Below, piece after piece: positions 23,342-29,484 of a DNA stretch of 40,337 nucleotides. Both the position numbers and the translations under genes were made by a program. Each line of letters starts with the position of its first letter. The stretch's first letter is position 1. Source of the DNA: Clostridiales bacterium UBA3259 (GTDB lineage Bacteria > Bacillota_A > Clostridia > Oscillospirales > Oscillospiraceae). The notes under the pieces were generated by a model that saw nothing but the letters and a program-made list of their open reading frames with translations, did no database searches and was not told the DNA's origin. The stretch spans positions 109,888 to 150,224 of the forward strand of contig DEUP01000033.1 of the NCBI GenBank assembly GCA_002362625.1, in the 5' to 3' direction.

Positions 23342-24121
23342 GTGTCCAGACCGCCCAAGTGCAGACGGGTCTGCCATTTTCCCCCTGCCCTGGAATTTCT
23401 CCCCAGCGGAGACGATGGGTCGGAGGAAGCTGTGATCCTGGCCCTTGACGAATACGAGGCCATTCGCCTCATCGACTGGGAGGGACTGTCCCAGGAACAG
23501 TGCAGTGAGCGGATGCAGGTCGCCAGAACCACCGCCCAGAAGATTTACGAAAGCGCCCGGTTTAAGCTGTCCCAGGCCCTGGTGGAGGGACTTCCCCTGC
23601 GGATCGAGGGCGGGGCTTACCGCCTGTGCGACGGCCGGGAGGCCTGCTCCCAGGGGTGCTTCAAGCGGGAGCTTTCCCAACTTTTTACAACGCAAAAAGG
23701 AGAATATGCTATGAGAATCGCGGTAACCTACGAAAACGGAGAAATTTTCCAGCACTTTGGCCACACCGAGGCCTTCAAGGTCTATGACGTGGAGGACGGC
23801 AAGGTCGTTTCCTCCCAGGTGGTCAGCACCAACGGCAGCGGCCACGGCGCTCTGGCCGAGGTTCTGCACACCCTCCAGGTGGACACCCTGATCTGCGGCG
23901 GCATCGGCGGCGGCGCCCAGAACGCGCTGGCCTCCGTCGGCATACGGCTGTTCGGCGGCGTGTCCGGCAACGCGGACGAGGCCGTCAATGCCCTGATTTC
24001 CGGCAGCCTGAACTACAACCCCGACGTCAAGTGCAACCACCACGGGGAGCACCACCACGAGGAGGGCCACACCTGTGGCAGCCACGGCTGCGGCAGTCAT
24101 TCCTGCGGACATCACGAATAA
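23342..24121 (+). CDS. DUF134 helix-turn-helix protein fused to a NifX/NifB-type cofactor-binding domain, metal-binding tail
   Basis: A 259-residue fusion. Residues 1 to about 105 are the DUF134/UPF0251 domain (RPPKCRRVCHFP, LDEYEAIRLIDWEGLSQEQC, then a helix-turn-helix). Residues 124 to about 225 are a dinitrogenase iron-molybdenum cofactor biosynthesis domain (PF02579; MRIAVTYENGEIFQHFGHTE, ICGGIGGGAQNAL). The tail is extremely His/Cys-rich (HHGEHHHEEG, CGSHGCGSHSCGHHE). The start is a GTG with GGAAGGTGA upstream. Inside the gene, AAAAAGGAG (23694-23702) precedes an in-frame ATG at 23711 exactly where free-standing NifX-like proteins begin, so a separate 136-residue product may also be made. 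Likely a metal- or FeS-linked regulator/carrier; no nitrogenase genes are nearby. Confidence 0.88.
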   Translation: MSRPPKCRRVCHFPPALEFLPSGDDGSEEAVILALDEYEAIRLIDWEGLSQEQCSERMQVARTTAQKIYESARFKLSQALVEGLPLRIEGGAYRLCDGREACSQGCFKRELSQLFTTQKGEYAMRIAVTYENGEIFQHFGHTEAFKVYDVEDGKVVSSQVVSTNGSGHGALAEVLHTLQVDTLICGGIGGGAQNALASVGIRLFGGVSGNADEAVNALISGSLNYNPDVKCNHHGEHHHEEGHTCGSHGCGSHSCGHHE

Positions 24122-24132
24122 ATAAGCCCTAA

Positions 24133-24220
24133 GGAACCTCTGAATAGATCGCCCGTGGCTGAGCAGGGAATCTTTTGCCCCAGCCGTGCAGTTTGAAAAG
24201 CGGGAAATACATGAGGTTCC
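24133..24220. repeat. 88-bp element with inverted ends containing copy B of the 41-nt dispersed repeat
   Basis: GGAACCTC (24133-24140) and GAGGTTCC (24213-24220) form 8-bp inverted ends. Inside, 24171-24211 is the reverse complement of the 41-nt block found in the riboswitch leader at 20864-20904, identical at all 35 positions outside the three 2-nt spacers. It begins 11 nt after the stop of the preceding gene and codes for nothing. Confidence 0.7.
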
Positions 24221-24222
24221 CG

Positions 24223-24258
24223 AAAAAACGCGGTGAAGCGAACTTTGCTTCACCGCGT
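24223..24258 (-). terminator. Terminator of the luxS-mtnN operon
   Basis: 12-bp stem ACGCGGTGAAGC/GCTTCACCGCGT (24228-24239 with 24247-24258), 7-nt loop, followed on the minus strand by TTTTTT. Confidence 0.85.
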
Positions 24259-24261
24259 CTT

Positions 24262-24966
24262 TTATGCTTCTTTCAGAGCCTTTGCCAGGTTTCTGGTGAC
24301 CTGGGCGCACCGGTGGGCGGCAATCCGCTCAAAGGTGGGATAGTCCATCTCGGCGCTGTCGTCCGCCTTGTCGGAGATGGCCCGGAGGATCACAAATGGC
24401 AGACGATTCCGGTAGGCTGTATGCGCAATGGCCGCTCCCTCCATTTCCGTACATAGGCCGCCGGTTACGGCAATGATCTTTTCCTTCTGTGCCTTTTCCG
24501 CCACGAACTGGTCGCCGCTGGCCACCCGCCCGATTCTGACATGGCCGGGATGCACCGCTTCCGCCGCCGCATAGGCCAACTTCATCAGCCCCTCGTCCGC
24601 CGGAAAGGCCACGGTGTCCATTCCGGGCACCTTGCCGTATTCGTAGCCAAAGTGTACACAGTCAAAGTCATGGTACATGGCGTCCCGGCTCACCACCAGA
24701 TCCCCAATGTCCAGGTCGGCGCACAGAGAGCCGGCGATTCCGGTGTTTACCAAATGGGTTACGTCAAAACAGTCGCAGAGGATTTGGGCGCAGAGAGCCG
24801 CGTTGACCTTGCCCACACCACACTGGACGATCACCACGGGAAGCCCCTCCAGCTCCCCTTCATAAAATACGCTTCCCGCCAGTTCCCGGGCGGTTTTGTT
24901 TTCCATCACGCCAAGCAGGGTTTCCACTTCCAGCTGCATGGCGCCGATAATGCCAAGTTTTTTCAT
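24262..24966 (-). CDS. mtnN: 5'-methylthioadenosine/S-adenosylhomocysteine nucleosidase
   Basis: Cleaves adenine from MTA and SAH; the S-ribosylhomocysteine formed is the LuxS substrate. The 234-residue product has MKKLGIIGAMQLEVETLL, CGVGKVNAALCAQ, NTGIAGSL, VEMEGAA-type CTEMEGAAIAH and the catalytic aspartate in RAISDKADD, all family-typical. The ATG at 24966 has AAGGGG upstream; 17 further in-frame codons overlap the luxS 3' end and are not used. It lies 10 nt after luxS, forming a complete SAH detoxification pair. Confidence 0.95.
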   Translation of the reverse strand: MKKLGIIGAMQLEVETLLGVMENKTARELAGSVFYEGELEGLPVVIVQCGVGKVNAALCAQILCDCFDVTHLVNTGIAGSLCADLDIGDLVVSRDAMYHDFDCVHFGYEYGKVPGMDTVAFPADEGLMKLAYAAAEAVHPGHVRIGRVASGDQFVAEKAQKEKIIAVTGGLCTEMEGAAIAHTAYRNRLPFVILRAISDKADDSAEMDYPTFERIAAHRCAQVTRNLAKALKEA

Positions 24967-24976
24967 AGTATTCCCC

Positions 24977-25453
24977 TTATTCCGGATAAACAAGGCGGCT
25001 TTCGTCAATATTTTCAAGCAGCCCCGCGTATTTTGCGCCCCAGTAGTTCGCCATGGGCAGGTTCATATCCAGGTAGTTTCCGCAATCCTTCGCCGCGGCT
25101 CCGGGAACCGCGCCCCGGTAGTCCCGAATGAACCGGAAGCAGTCCCGCACCAGAGGCACAACATCCCTGGCTTCATAGTCCCCAATGAGCAGCAGGTAAA
25201 ATCCCGTCCGGCAGCCCATGGGGCCAAAGTACAGCACCTTATCCTTCCACTCCGGCTCGTTTCGCAGATAGGTCGCGGCCAGATGCTCGATGGTGTGCAT
25301 CTCAGCGGTGTTCATCACCGGCTCGTCGTTGGGCTTGGTCAGCCGCAGGTCGAAGGTGGTCACGGTTTCCGTCCCCACCTTGTCCTTCCGGGACACATAC
25401 AGTCCCGGCTGTAATTTTATGTGGTCAATGGTAAAGCTTGTGATTTTTTCCAT
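24977..25453 (-). CDS. luxS: S-ribosylhomocysteine lyase
   Basis: Splits S-ribosylhomocysteine into homocysteine and the AI-2 precursor DPD. The 158-residue product shows the iron ligands H53 and H57 in the HTIEH motif and C124 in AKDCGNY, and the catalytic C81 in GPMGCRTGFY. GGAAGGG precedes the ATG. The operon with mtnN points to the activated methyl cycle as the main role; AI-2 signalling cannot be inferred from this alone. Confidence 0.97.
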   Translation of the reverse strand: MEKITSFTIDHIKLQPGLYVSRKDKVGTETVTTFDLRLTKPNDEPVMNTAEMHTIEHLAATYLRNEPEWKDKVLYFGPMGCRTGFYLLLIGDYEARDVVPLVRDCFRFIRDYRGAVPGAAAKDCGNYLDMNLPMANYWGAKYAGLLENIDESRLVYPE

Positions 25454-25482
25454 TTTGCTTCCCTTCCTGCGCTTTTTGTGCC

Positions 25483-25511
25483 ATCATAGCACAGCTTTTC
25501 CGGGTTTGCAA
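25483..25511 (-). promoter_or_regulatory. Promoter of luxS-mtnN
   Basis: TTGCAA (25506-25511) and TATGAT preceded by TGC (25483-25488) on the minus strand with a 17-bp spacer, about 30 nt before the luxS ATG. Confidence 0.7.
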
Positions 25512-25512
25512 C

Positions 25513-26007
25513 TCATTTCTTTCTGCACTTGCGAAGCCTGAGATACCCGCAAATCCCCACAATCCCCAAAAGCGCAAAAATGATATTGTCCCAATCGACC
25601 CTATTGCCAGAAGTTACGAACACAGCAGTCGGCCCATCCGCTCCGCCAATGATCCCAACAGAAGCTGCATGGCCCACATCCACGGAAAACATCAGGAAAA
25701 CTACCAGCTTCAATAAGCCGTAGTATACAAACCAAAGGCCAGCGGCAATGGCAATCCCAAGAAACAAATACCGCCAGGGGCTTTTCCGGTAGGAAAACTC
25801 CTTCATCTGCTCGTTGAGCTCCGCTGCCGCCTTTTTCGGCTCTCCCAGCTCCTCGTAAATCTGCTCGTCGGTCTGTCCCGCTTCTCTGCGGGCGGTTATA
25901 GAGCTGCTGAAGTCGCTCATAACCCTTGCCTTTACATCTCTCGGCAAATTTAACCGCCGCTCAACAGCGTTTACATAACGCTTCATCTTTCTTTCCCCCT
26001 CTGTCAT
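25513..26007 (-). CDS. HAAS/DUF1700-type membrane protein paired with PadR
   Basis: A 164-residue protein. Residues about 1-75 form the helical HAAS domain found in proteins encoded next to PadR regulators (RYVNAVERRLNLP, DEQIYEELGEPKKAAAELN). Two membrane helices follow (about 84-107 and 141-160). Between them lies SVGIIGGADGPTAVFVTS, close to a conserved motif of sodium-translocating decarboxylase beta subunits. The ATG at 26007 overlaps the padR stop as ATGA and has GGAGG upstream; an ATG at 25986 also has a good site, so the start is not certain. Probably the membrane partner whose expression PadR controls. Confidence 0.82.
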   Translation of the reverse strand: MTEGERKMKRYVNAVERRLNLPRDVKARVMSDFSSSITARREAGQTDEQIYEELGEPKKAAAELNEQMKEFSYRKSPWRYLFLGIAIAAGLWFVYYGLLKLVVFLMFSVDVGHAASVGIIGGADGPTAVFVTSGNRVDWDNIIFALLGIVGICGYLRLRKCRKK

Positions 26008-26351
26008 GGCTCTATCCCTCCCTCAAGAAACATCTGAACTGTCTTTGTAAAATCCTTCCAAACAAGATACCGGCGGTCTTTTTCCACCCTGCCCGCCTCC
26101 GTGGCCTCATACATTTTCTTAGGCGCAGTCCTTCCCTCTCCCTGTGACCAGCTGGCACGGATCAGGCCGTCGTCCTCCAACCGGTACAAAATGGGATACA
26201 ACGTGCTCTCCTTTAGGGCAAGGCTTCCCCCTGACCGGTTTTTCAGCTGATTCAGCAGATCGTACCCATAGGTCGGCTCATCGCAGACCTGGGACAGCAC
26301 CAGCATTTCCAGCACACCCTTTTTCAGCTGCTGAGCGAATCTGTCCTCCAT
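26004..26351 (-). CDS. PadR family transcriptional regulator
   Basis: A 115-residue winged-helix regulator of the short PadR-s2 group: LKKGVLEMLVLSQV, EPTYGYDLLNQL, LKESTLYPILYRLEDDGLI, and a C-terminal dimer helix. The ATG at 26351 is preferred over 26372 because GGGAGG lies 7 nt upstream and the protein then starts at the usual PadR position. It has a strong promoter with a TTAGC-AAT-GCTAA palindrome immediately downstream of it, a likely auto-operator, and is coupled to the HAAS membrane protein. Confidence 0.93.
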   Translation of the reverse strand: MEDRFAQQLKKGVLEMLVLSQVCDEPTYGYDLLNQLKNRSGGSLALKESTLYPILYRLEDDGLIRASWSQGEGRTAPKKMYEATEAGRVEKDRRYLVWKDFTKTVQMFLEGGIEP

Positions 26352-26372
26352 ATGCCGCCTCCCTAAAAGCAT

Positions 26373-26385
26373 TTAGCATTGCTAA
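26373..26385 (-). promoter_or_regulatory. Probable PadR operator
   Basis: Palindrome TTAGC-AT-T-GCTAA (13 bp, arms TTAGC/GCTAA) within the first 20 nt of the predicted padR transcript, where a bound repressor would block initiation. Confidence 0.55.
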
Positions 26386-26393
26386 GTATTTGT

Positions 26394-26422
26394 ATTATAG
26401 CAAGTTCTGTTCTCCCCGTCAA
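26394..26422 (-). promoter_or_regulatory. Promoter of the padR operon
   Basis: TTGACG (26417-26422) and TATAAT (26394-26399) on the minus strand with a 17-bp spacer and a TGC extended -10. Confidence 0.8.
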
Positions 26423-26431
26423 GAGGCAAAG

Positions 26432-26459
26432 AAAAAAGAGGGCAGACTGCCCTCTTAAA
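26432..26459. terminator. Terminator after spoIID
   Basis: GAGGGC/GCCCTC stem (core at 26438-26454) followed on the minus strand by TTTTTTC, between the spoIID stop and the padR promoter. Confidence 0.75.
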
Positions 26460-26467
26460 AACGTGAA

Positions 26468-27454
26468 TCAGCCGCCCAGCTTTGTCAGCGTTGTCCCCGG
26501 GTAGTAGTGGGCCAGAATCTCCTGAAAGCCGCTTCCCGTAACAGCCATAGCGTCAGCTCCGTACTGGCTCATGCCCACTCTGTGTCCATACCCCCGGGTG
26601 GTAACGGTGATGGAATCATCCTCTGTCAGCACTGTAAAGGCCGTGGAACGCAGCTTCAGCGCTGAGCGCAGCTGTGTGCCGGTATAGCTCTCTCCCTCAA
26701 TGACCATGGCAGCCACACCGCCGCCCTCTGTGTAAGTGGTCGTGCCAATCCATGACCGTGGAGAACCCGAAAGCTCCCTCCCCAGAGCCCTTTGAAATTC
26801 CTCTGGAGTAAAGGTCACCATGTCCGTATCGTAGGGTGCGTCCTCCTCCCCGGGACTGTCTACCGCCTGCAAATAGGGATAGTCCGTCCCCCAGACGGCG
26901 GCGGCGTCCTCGGTGCTGCCGCCGGAACAGGAAAAGTAGGTTGCCTCGATCAGCTCCTCCCCATAGGTCAGCACGTACCCGGTGGTCGCCCCAATGGCAT
27001 GGCGAACCTTGTCCACGCCCTCCTGGGTGCCTCCCCTTGCCAGATAGTCCTCCTCCGAAATATAGGCCTGACAGCAGCTGGGATCCGTGCAGACGCTTCC
27101 GTCTCCGTGCTTTCCGTCGGTGACATAGGCCTTTCTGGTATAGGTTCTGGCCACCACCGCCTGGGCCTTCAACGCCTCCATTTCAAAGGACACCGGCATT
27201 TCCGCCAGAACCACGCCCAGCAAATAGGTGTCCATATCCACCTTTTCCGTTTCCCCGTTTTCCCAGCGCACCATGGCCGTCAGGGGAACCGGCTTGGGGA
27301 GCGTCTCCGGCACTGTTGTTTCCGCCACGGTTTCCTCCGCAATCTTCGGTTCTTTGCTCTGGTATGCCGAAACGATTTGCAGCACCATCCCCGGCAGCAC
27401 CATTCCCATGAACAATGCCGCGGCCATATCCTTCCAGATGCCTTTCACCTTCAT
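26468..27454 (-). CDS. spoIID: Stage II sporulation protein D
   Basis: A lytic transglycosylase that thins septal peptidoglycan so the mother cell can engulf the forespore. The 328-residue product has one N-terminal membrane helix (MAAALFMGMVLPGMVLQIV), then the SpoIID domain: YLLGVVLAEMPVSFEMEALKAQAVVARTYT with the catalytic glutamate, YFSCSGGSTEDA, and the C-terminal GYGHRVGMSQYGADAMA. An ATG at 27454 sits only 2-4 nt from AGGAGGGG; a GTG at 27448 is 8 nt from GGAGG and may be the real start. Monocistronic. With spoVAC it shows that the organism carries sporulation genes. Confidence 0.94.
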   Translation of the reverse strand: MKVKGIWKDMAAALFMGMVLPGMVLQIVSAYQSKEPKIAEETVAETTVPETLPKPVPLTAMVRWENGETEKVDMDTYLLGVVLAEMPVSFEMEALKAQAVVARTYTRKAYVTDGKHGDGSVCTDPSCCQAYISEEDYLARGGTQEGVDKVRHAIGATTGYVLTYGEELIEATYFSCSGGSTEDAAAVWGTDYPYLQAVDSPGEEDAPYDTDMVTFTPEEFQRALGRELSGSPRSWIGTTTYTEGGGVAAMVIEGESYTGTQLRSALKLRSTAFTVLTEDDSITVTTRGYGHRVGMSQYGADAMAVTGSGFQEILAHYYPGTTLTKLGG

Positions 27455-27478
27455 CCCCTCCTGGAGACATTCTACCAC

Positions 27479-27680
27479 AGCCGGAAAGCCAATCCTGTCG
27501 GAACTCCGGCTGAACGCCTCCCTGGCCCTCAGTCATGGGGCCCATGGAAAAAATTTTCCGCGGGCCGCAACATTTTGTCCCTTTCACACGTATTTATAGC
27601 AGAAAGGCCTTCCGGGCCTCCTCTTCCCTAGAGGCAAAATAGAGCTTTAAAAAATAAAATTATTTTTATGAGAGAATCCG
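27479..27680. other. Intergenic stretch upstream of spoIID
   Basis: No gene seen. On the minus strand a TAGAAT preceded by TGG lies about 25 nt before the spoIID start and may be a -10 element; no convincing sporulation-sigma promoter was identified. The plus-strand part becomes very AT-rich from about 27640 toward the ECF-type promoter. Confidence 0.4.
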
Positions 27681-27706
27681 TGCAACTTTTCCCGATTTTT
27701 ATCGTC
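27681..27706 (+). promoter_or_regulatory. ECF-sigma-type promoter
   Basis: TGCAAC (27681-27686), 16-nt spacer and CGTC (27703-27706), very close to the TGAAAC-N16-CGTC pattern of extracytoplasmic-function sigma factors, which often control their own genes. A normal TTGACA/TATAAT pair is not seen here. Confidence 0.6.
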
Positions 27707-27746
27707 TATATAAGTAAAGGGACAAAAAGACAGGAGGCCAGGGTAC

Positions 27747-28103
27747 ATGAATCACACAGCCGTTTCGAGGCTTTCTTTCGCCTCTTTGGGGGATGGGCTT
27801 GTCCAAATCCGCGTTTGGGATAAATGGCCTCTGCGCCGCATGAAAAAAGATCGCGCCTGCTTGTCCGGTATGGAGCCGCCGGAGGATGTGTTCACCCAAA
27901 AGGCGCTTCGGGAATGTCTTCGCCCCTTCTGGCAGGAGCTGTCGCCTGTGGAGCAAAAGGTATTCCTCCGCCGGTACGAATACCTGGATACCACCGCGGA
28001 AATCGCGGATCGGTTTGGTTTTTCCCAACGCAAAGTCAAATCCATGCTGAACCGGATGCGCCGCGCCCTGCGCAGCAGCATGGCAGCATCCGGCCTGGTT
28101 TAA
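27747..28103 (+). CDS. Sigma-70 region-4-only protein
   Basis: A 118-residue protein whose C-terminal part (about residues 45-112) is linker plus region 4 of an ECF-like sigma factor: LSPVEQKVFLRRYEYLDTTAEIADRFG followed by the DNA-reading helix SQRKVKSMLNRMRRAL. Region 2, needed for core binding and -10 recognition, is absent; the first 40 residues match nothing I know. AGGAGG lies 9 nt before the ATG. It stands behind an ECF-type promoter. Either a deletion relic of an autoregulated sigma gene or a split-sigma subunit comparable to B. subtilis SigO, which needs the separate RsoA protein; no region-2 partner is in the window. Confidence 0.75.
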   Translation: MNHTAVSRLSFASLGDGLVQIRVWDKWPLRRMKKDRACLSGMEPPEDVFTQKALRECLRPFWQELSPVEQKVFLRRYEYLDTTAEIADRFGFSQRKVKSMLNRMRRALRSSMAASGLV

Positions 28104-28152
28104 CCGGTTTTACGAATAGCCAACGACGCAACGCAGAGAAAGGAGTAAAATT

Positions 28153-28221
28153 ATGATACTGTATATCATAGCCGGCGCAATGCTGTTTACAGGTGTATTC
28201 GCCTTTCTGTATGGGAGATAA
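28153..28221 (+). CDS. 22-residue single-helix membrane microprotein
   Basis: ATG at 28153 to TAA at 28219-28221 encodes MILYIIAGAMLFTGVFAFLYGR*, essentially one hydrophobic helix ending in a positive residue. AAAGGAG lies 7-8 nt before the ATG, as good as the sites of the large genes here. It follows the sigma-region-4 gene by 49 nt and is followed by a strong terminator, so it is the second gene of that transcript. Not a family I recognise; the translation signal is the main support. Confidence 0.6.
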   Translation: MILYIIAGAMLFTGVFAFLYGR

Positions 28222-28249
28222 GAGCCCGATATCAACTGATTTAGAAGCT

Positions 28250-28282
28250 AAAAAACCGCCCTGCCGAAAGCAGGGCGGTTTT
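28250..28282. terminator. Bidirectional terminator between the microprotein and rpsU
   Basis: Perfect 9-bp stem CCGCCCTGC/GCAGGGCGG (28256-28264 with 28270-28278), loop CGAAA, TTTT on the plus strand and TTTTTT on the minus strand. Confidence 0.9.
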
Positions 28283-28301
28283 ATACGCTTGTCAAGAGGG
28301 A

Positions 28302-28484
28302 TTAATAGAACTTTCTCTTGTTCTTACGAGCAGCTTCAGACTTCTGCTTACGCTTCAGGCTGGGGCTGACGTAATGCTCGCGCTTCTTCACTTCGGCGAT
28401 AACGCCCTCCTTGGCGCAGCTCCGCTTAAAACGGCGCAGAGCGCTTTCCAGAGACTCGTTCTCCTTGACGCGAATTTCAGACAT
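28302..28484 (-). CDS. rpsU: Ribosomal protein S21
   Basis: Small-subunit protein near the anti-Shine-Dalgarno end of 16S rRNA. The 60-residue basic product has the S21 pattern [35 protein letters not shown] and the Arg/Lys tail. GGAGGGAGGG precedes the ATG at 28484. In many bacteria rpsU heads the rpsU-dnaG-rpoD operon; here it is a single gene about 23 kb from dnaG. Confidence 0.97.
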   Translation of the reverse strand: MSEIRVKENESLESALRRFKRSCAKEGVIAEVKKREHYVSPSLKRKQKSEAARKNKRKFY

Positions 28485-28583
28485 TGTTTTCCCTCCCTCC
28501 GATGGCATCCGGCTAGATCCAGGATGCGTTCAGGGCCTATCACTAGGCTTGACTATTATATCCGCCTTTTCCCCAAATGTCAA
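28485..28583 (-). promoter_or_regulatory. rpsU promoter and structured leader
   Basis: Consensus TTGACA (28578-28583) and TATAAT (28555-28560) with a 17-bp spacer. The roughly 65-nt leader contains two small hairpins, GCCTA-GTGA-TAGGC and GCATCC...GGATGC, just before the ribosome binding site. Confidence 0.8.
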
Positions 28584-28685
28584 GCCGGATTTTGGTGTTT
28601 TTACAAAAAAGTCATAACCGGGGCTTCCAGTCTGCTTATTTTCCGCCGCCACACACCCCAGGTCAGCTTTCTCATTATGCTCGTT

Positions 28686-28910
28686 TCAGACGCAGGTCTT
28701 GACGATTCCCGCCGCCAGGGCGATCATGCCAATGGGCAGGAGCAGGGCAAGACCGGAGGCAAACACCAGACACACAATCAGCAGGGGCAGCGCCAGGGCC
28801 ATGAGAATGGAGGCGATGATCTTCGCCATGCCCCAGGTCAGCCTCAGGGCCAAGCCAACGCTCTTCACCAAAAGCCAGATAAATACCATAACAGCCAATA
28901 ATTCCAGCAT
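28686..28910 (-). CDS. Small two-helix membrane protein
   Basis: A 74-residue, almost wholly hydrophobic protein: helix about 2-20, a short basic turn (RLTWGMAK), then a long hydrophobic stretch 30-72 that could be two helices. AAGGAAGGAATT precedes the ATG. It follows the DUF2500 gene by 14 nt and is probably co-transcribed. No family recognised. Confidence 0.7.
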   Translation of the reverse strand: MLELLAVMVFIWLLVKSVGLALRLTWGMAKIIASILMALALPLLIVCLVFASGLALLLPIGMIALAAGIVKTCV

Positions 28911-28924
28911 ATGTAATTCCTTCC

Positions 28925-29317
28925 TTATGTACGTTCAAAGCCCAGATACCTGGTACCCTGGAACGTCAGCCTTCCTCTGTCTCCCTCAACCAGGAAACCG
29001 TATTCATTTCCGGACATCTCCAGCTCCATCCGGTCGCCGCTTTCCACCTGAAAGGTCACATAATAGGATGTAGAGGAGCTGGTGTGATAGCCATGGGCGC
29101 CAGAGGCATCCCCGGCATTGCCATGATGGTGGACAGAAACATCGGTTCGCTTCGCCGCCACAGTGGCCTCTACCGTCAGCCTGGGAGACTGATTGTTCTT
29201 GCTCCACTGCCCGATGCCCCGGATGGCCGTTACCACAAATGTCCCGATCACCACAATAAACACAATAACGAACATAACCTGAAGCAGCCCAAAGCCTATG
29301 CCGAATCCATATCCCAT
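28925..29317 (-). CDS. DUF2500 domain membrane protein
   Basis: A 130-residue protein with one N-terminal helix (about 10-33), then the DUF2500 domain: SPRLTVEATVAAKRTDVS, a His-rich HHHGNAG turn, SSSTSYYVTFQVESGDRMELEM, and the ending RGRLTFQGTRYLGFER. Function of the family unknown. GGGAG lies about 10 nt before the ATG. It heads the pair with the small membrane protein. Confidence 0.88.
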   Translation of the reverse strand: MGYGFGIGFGLLQVMFVIVFIVVIGTFVVTAIRGIGQWSKNNQSPRLTVEATVAAKRTDVSVHHHGNAGDASGAHGYHTSSSTSYYVTFQVESGDRMELEMSGNEYGFLVEGDRGRLTFQGTRYLGFERT

Positions 29318-29355
29318 ATACCATTCTCTCCCTTCTGTGGGTATCTTTTATGTTT

Positions 29356-29384
29356 AGTATATCACAATTTTTCTGGGGATACAA
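29356..29384 (-). promoter_or_regulatory. Promoter of the DUF2500 gene
   Basis: TTGTAT (29379-29384) and TATACT (29356-29361) on the minus strand, 17-bp spacer. Confidence 0.7.
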
Positions 29385-29438
29385 CCGGTCTGTTCCTTAA
29401 GAATCTCTTATATTTGCGCAAGCAGTGCCACCCGGGAG

Positions 29439-29468
29439 AAAAAACCAGGCCTGCCGAAACCGGCAGGC
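29439..29468 (-). terminator. Terminator after the fused sulfur reductase
   Basis: 8-bp stem GCCTGCCG/CGGCAGGC (29449-29456 with 29461-29468), then CTGGTTTTTTCTC on the minus strand. Confidence 0.8.
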
Positions 29469-29484
29469 CCAGGTCGGTATAAGT

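Noticed and set aside
23711..24121. Nitrogen-fixation locus because of the NifX/NifB-like domain
   Set aside because: No nif structural or assembly genes in the window; this domain is common in non-fixing anaerobes.
24133..24220. Insertion sequence because of the GGAACCTC inverted ends
   Set aside because: Only 88 bp, no transposase and no clear target duplication; kept as a repeat instead.
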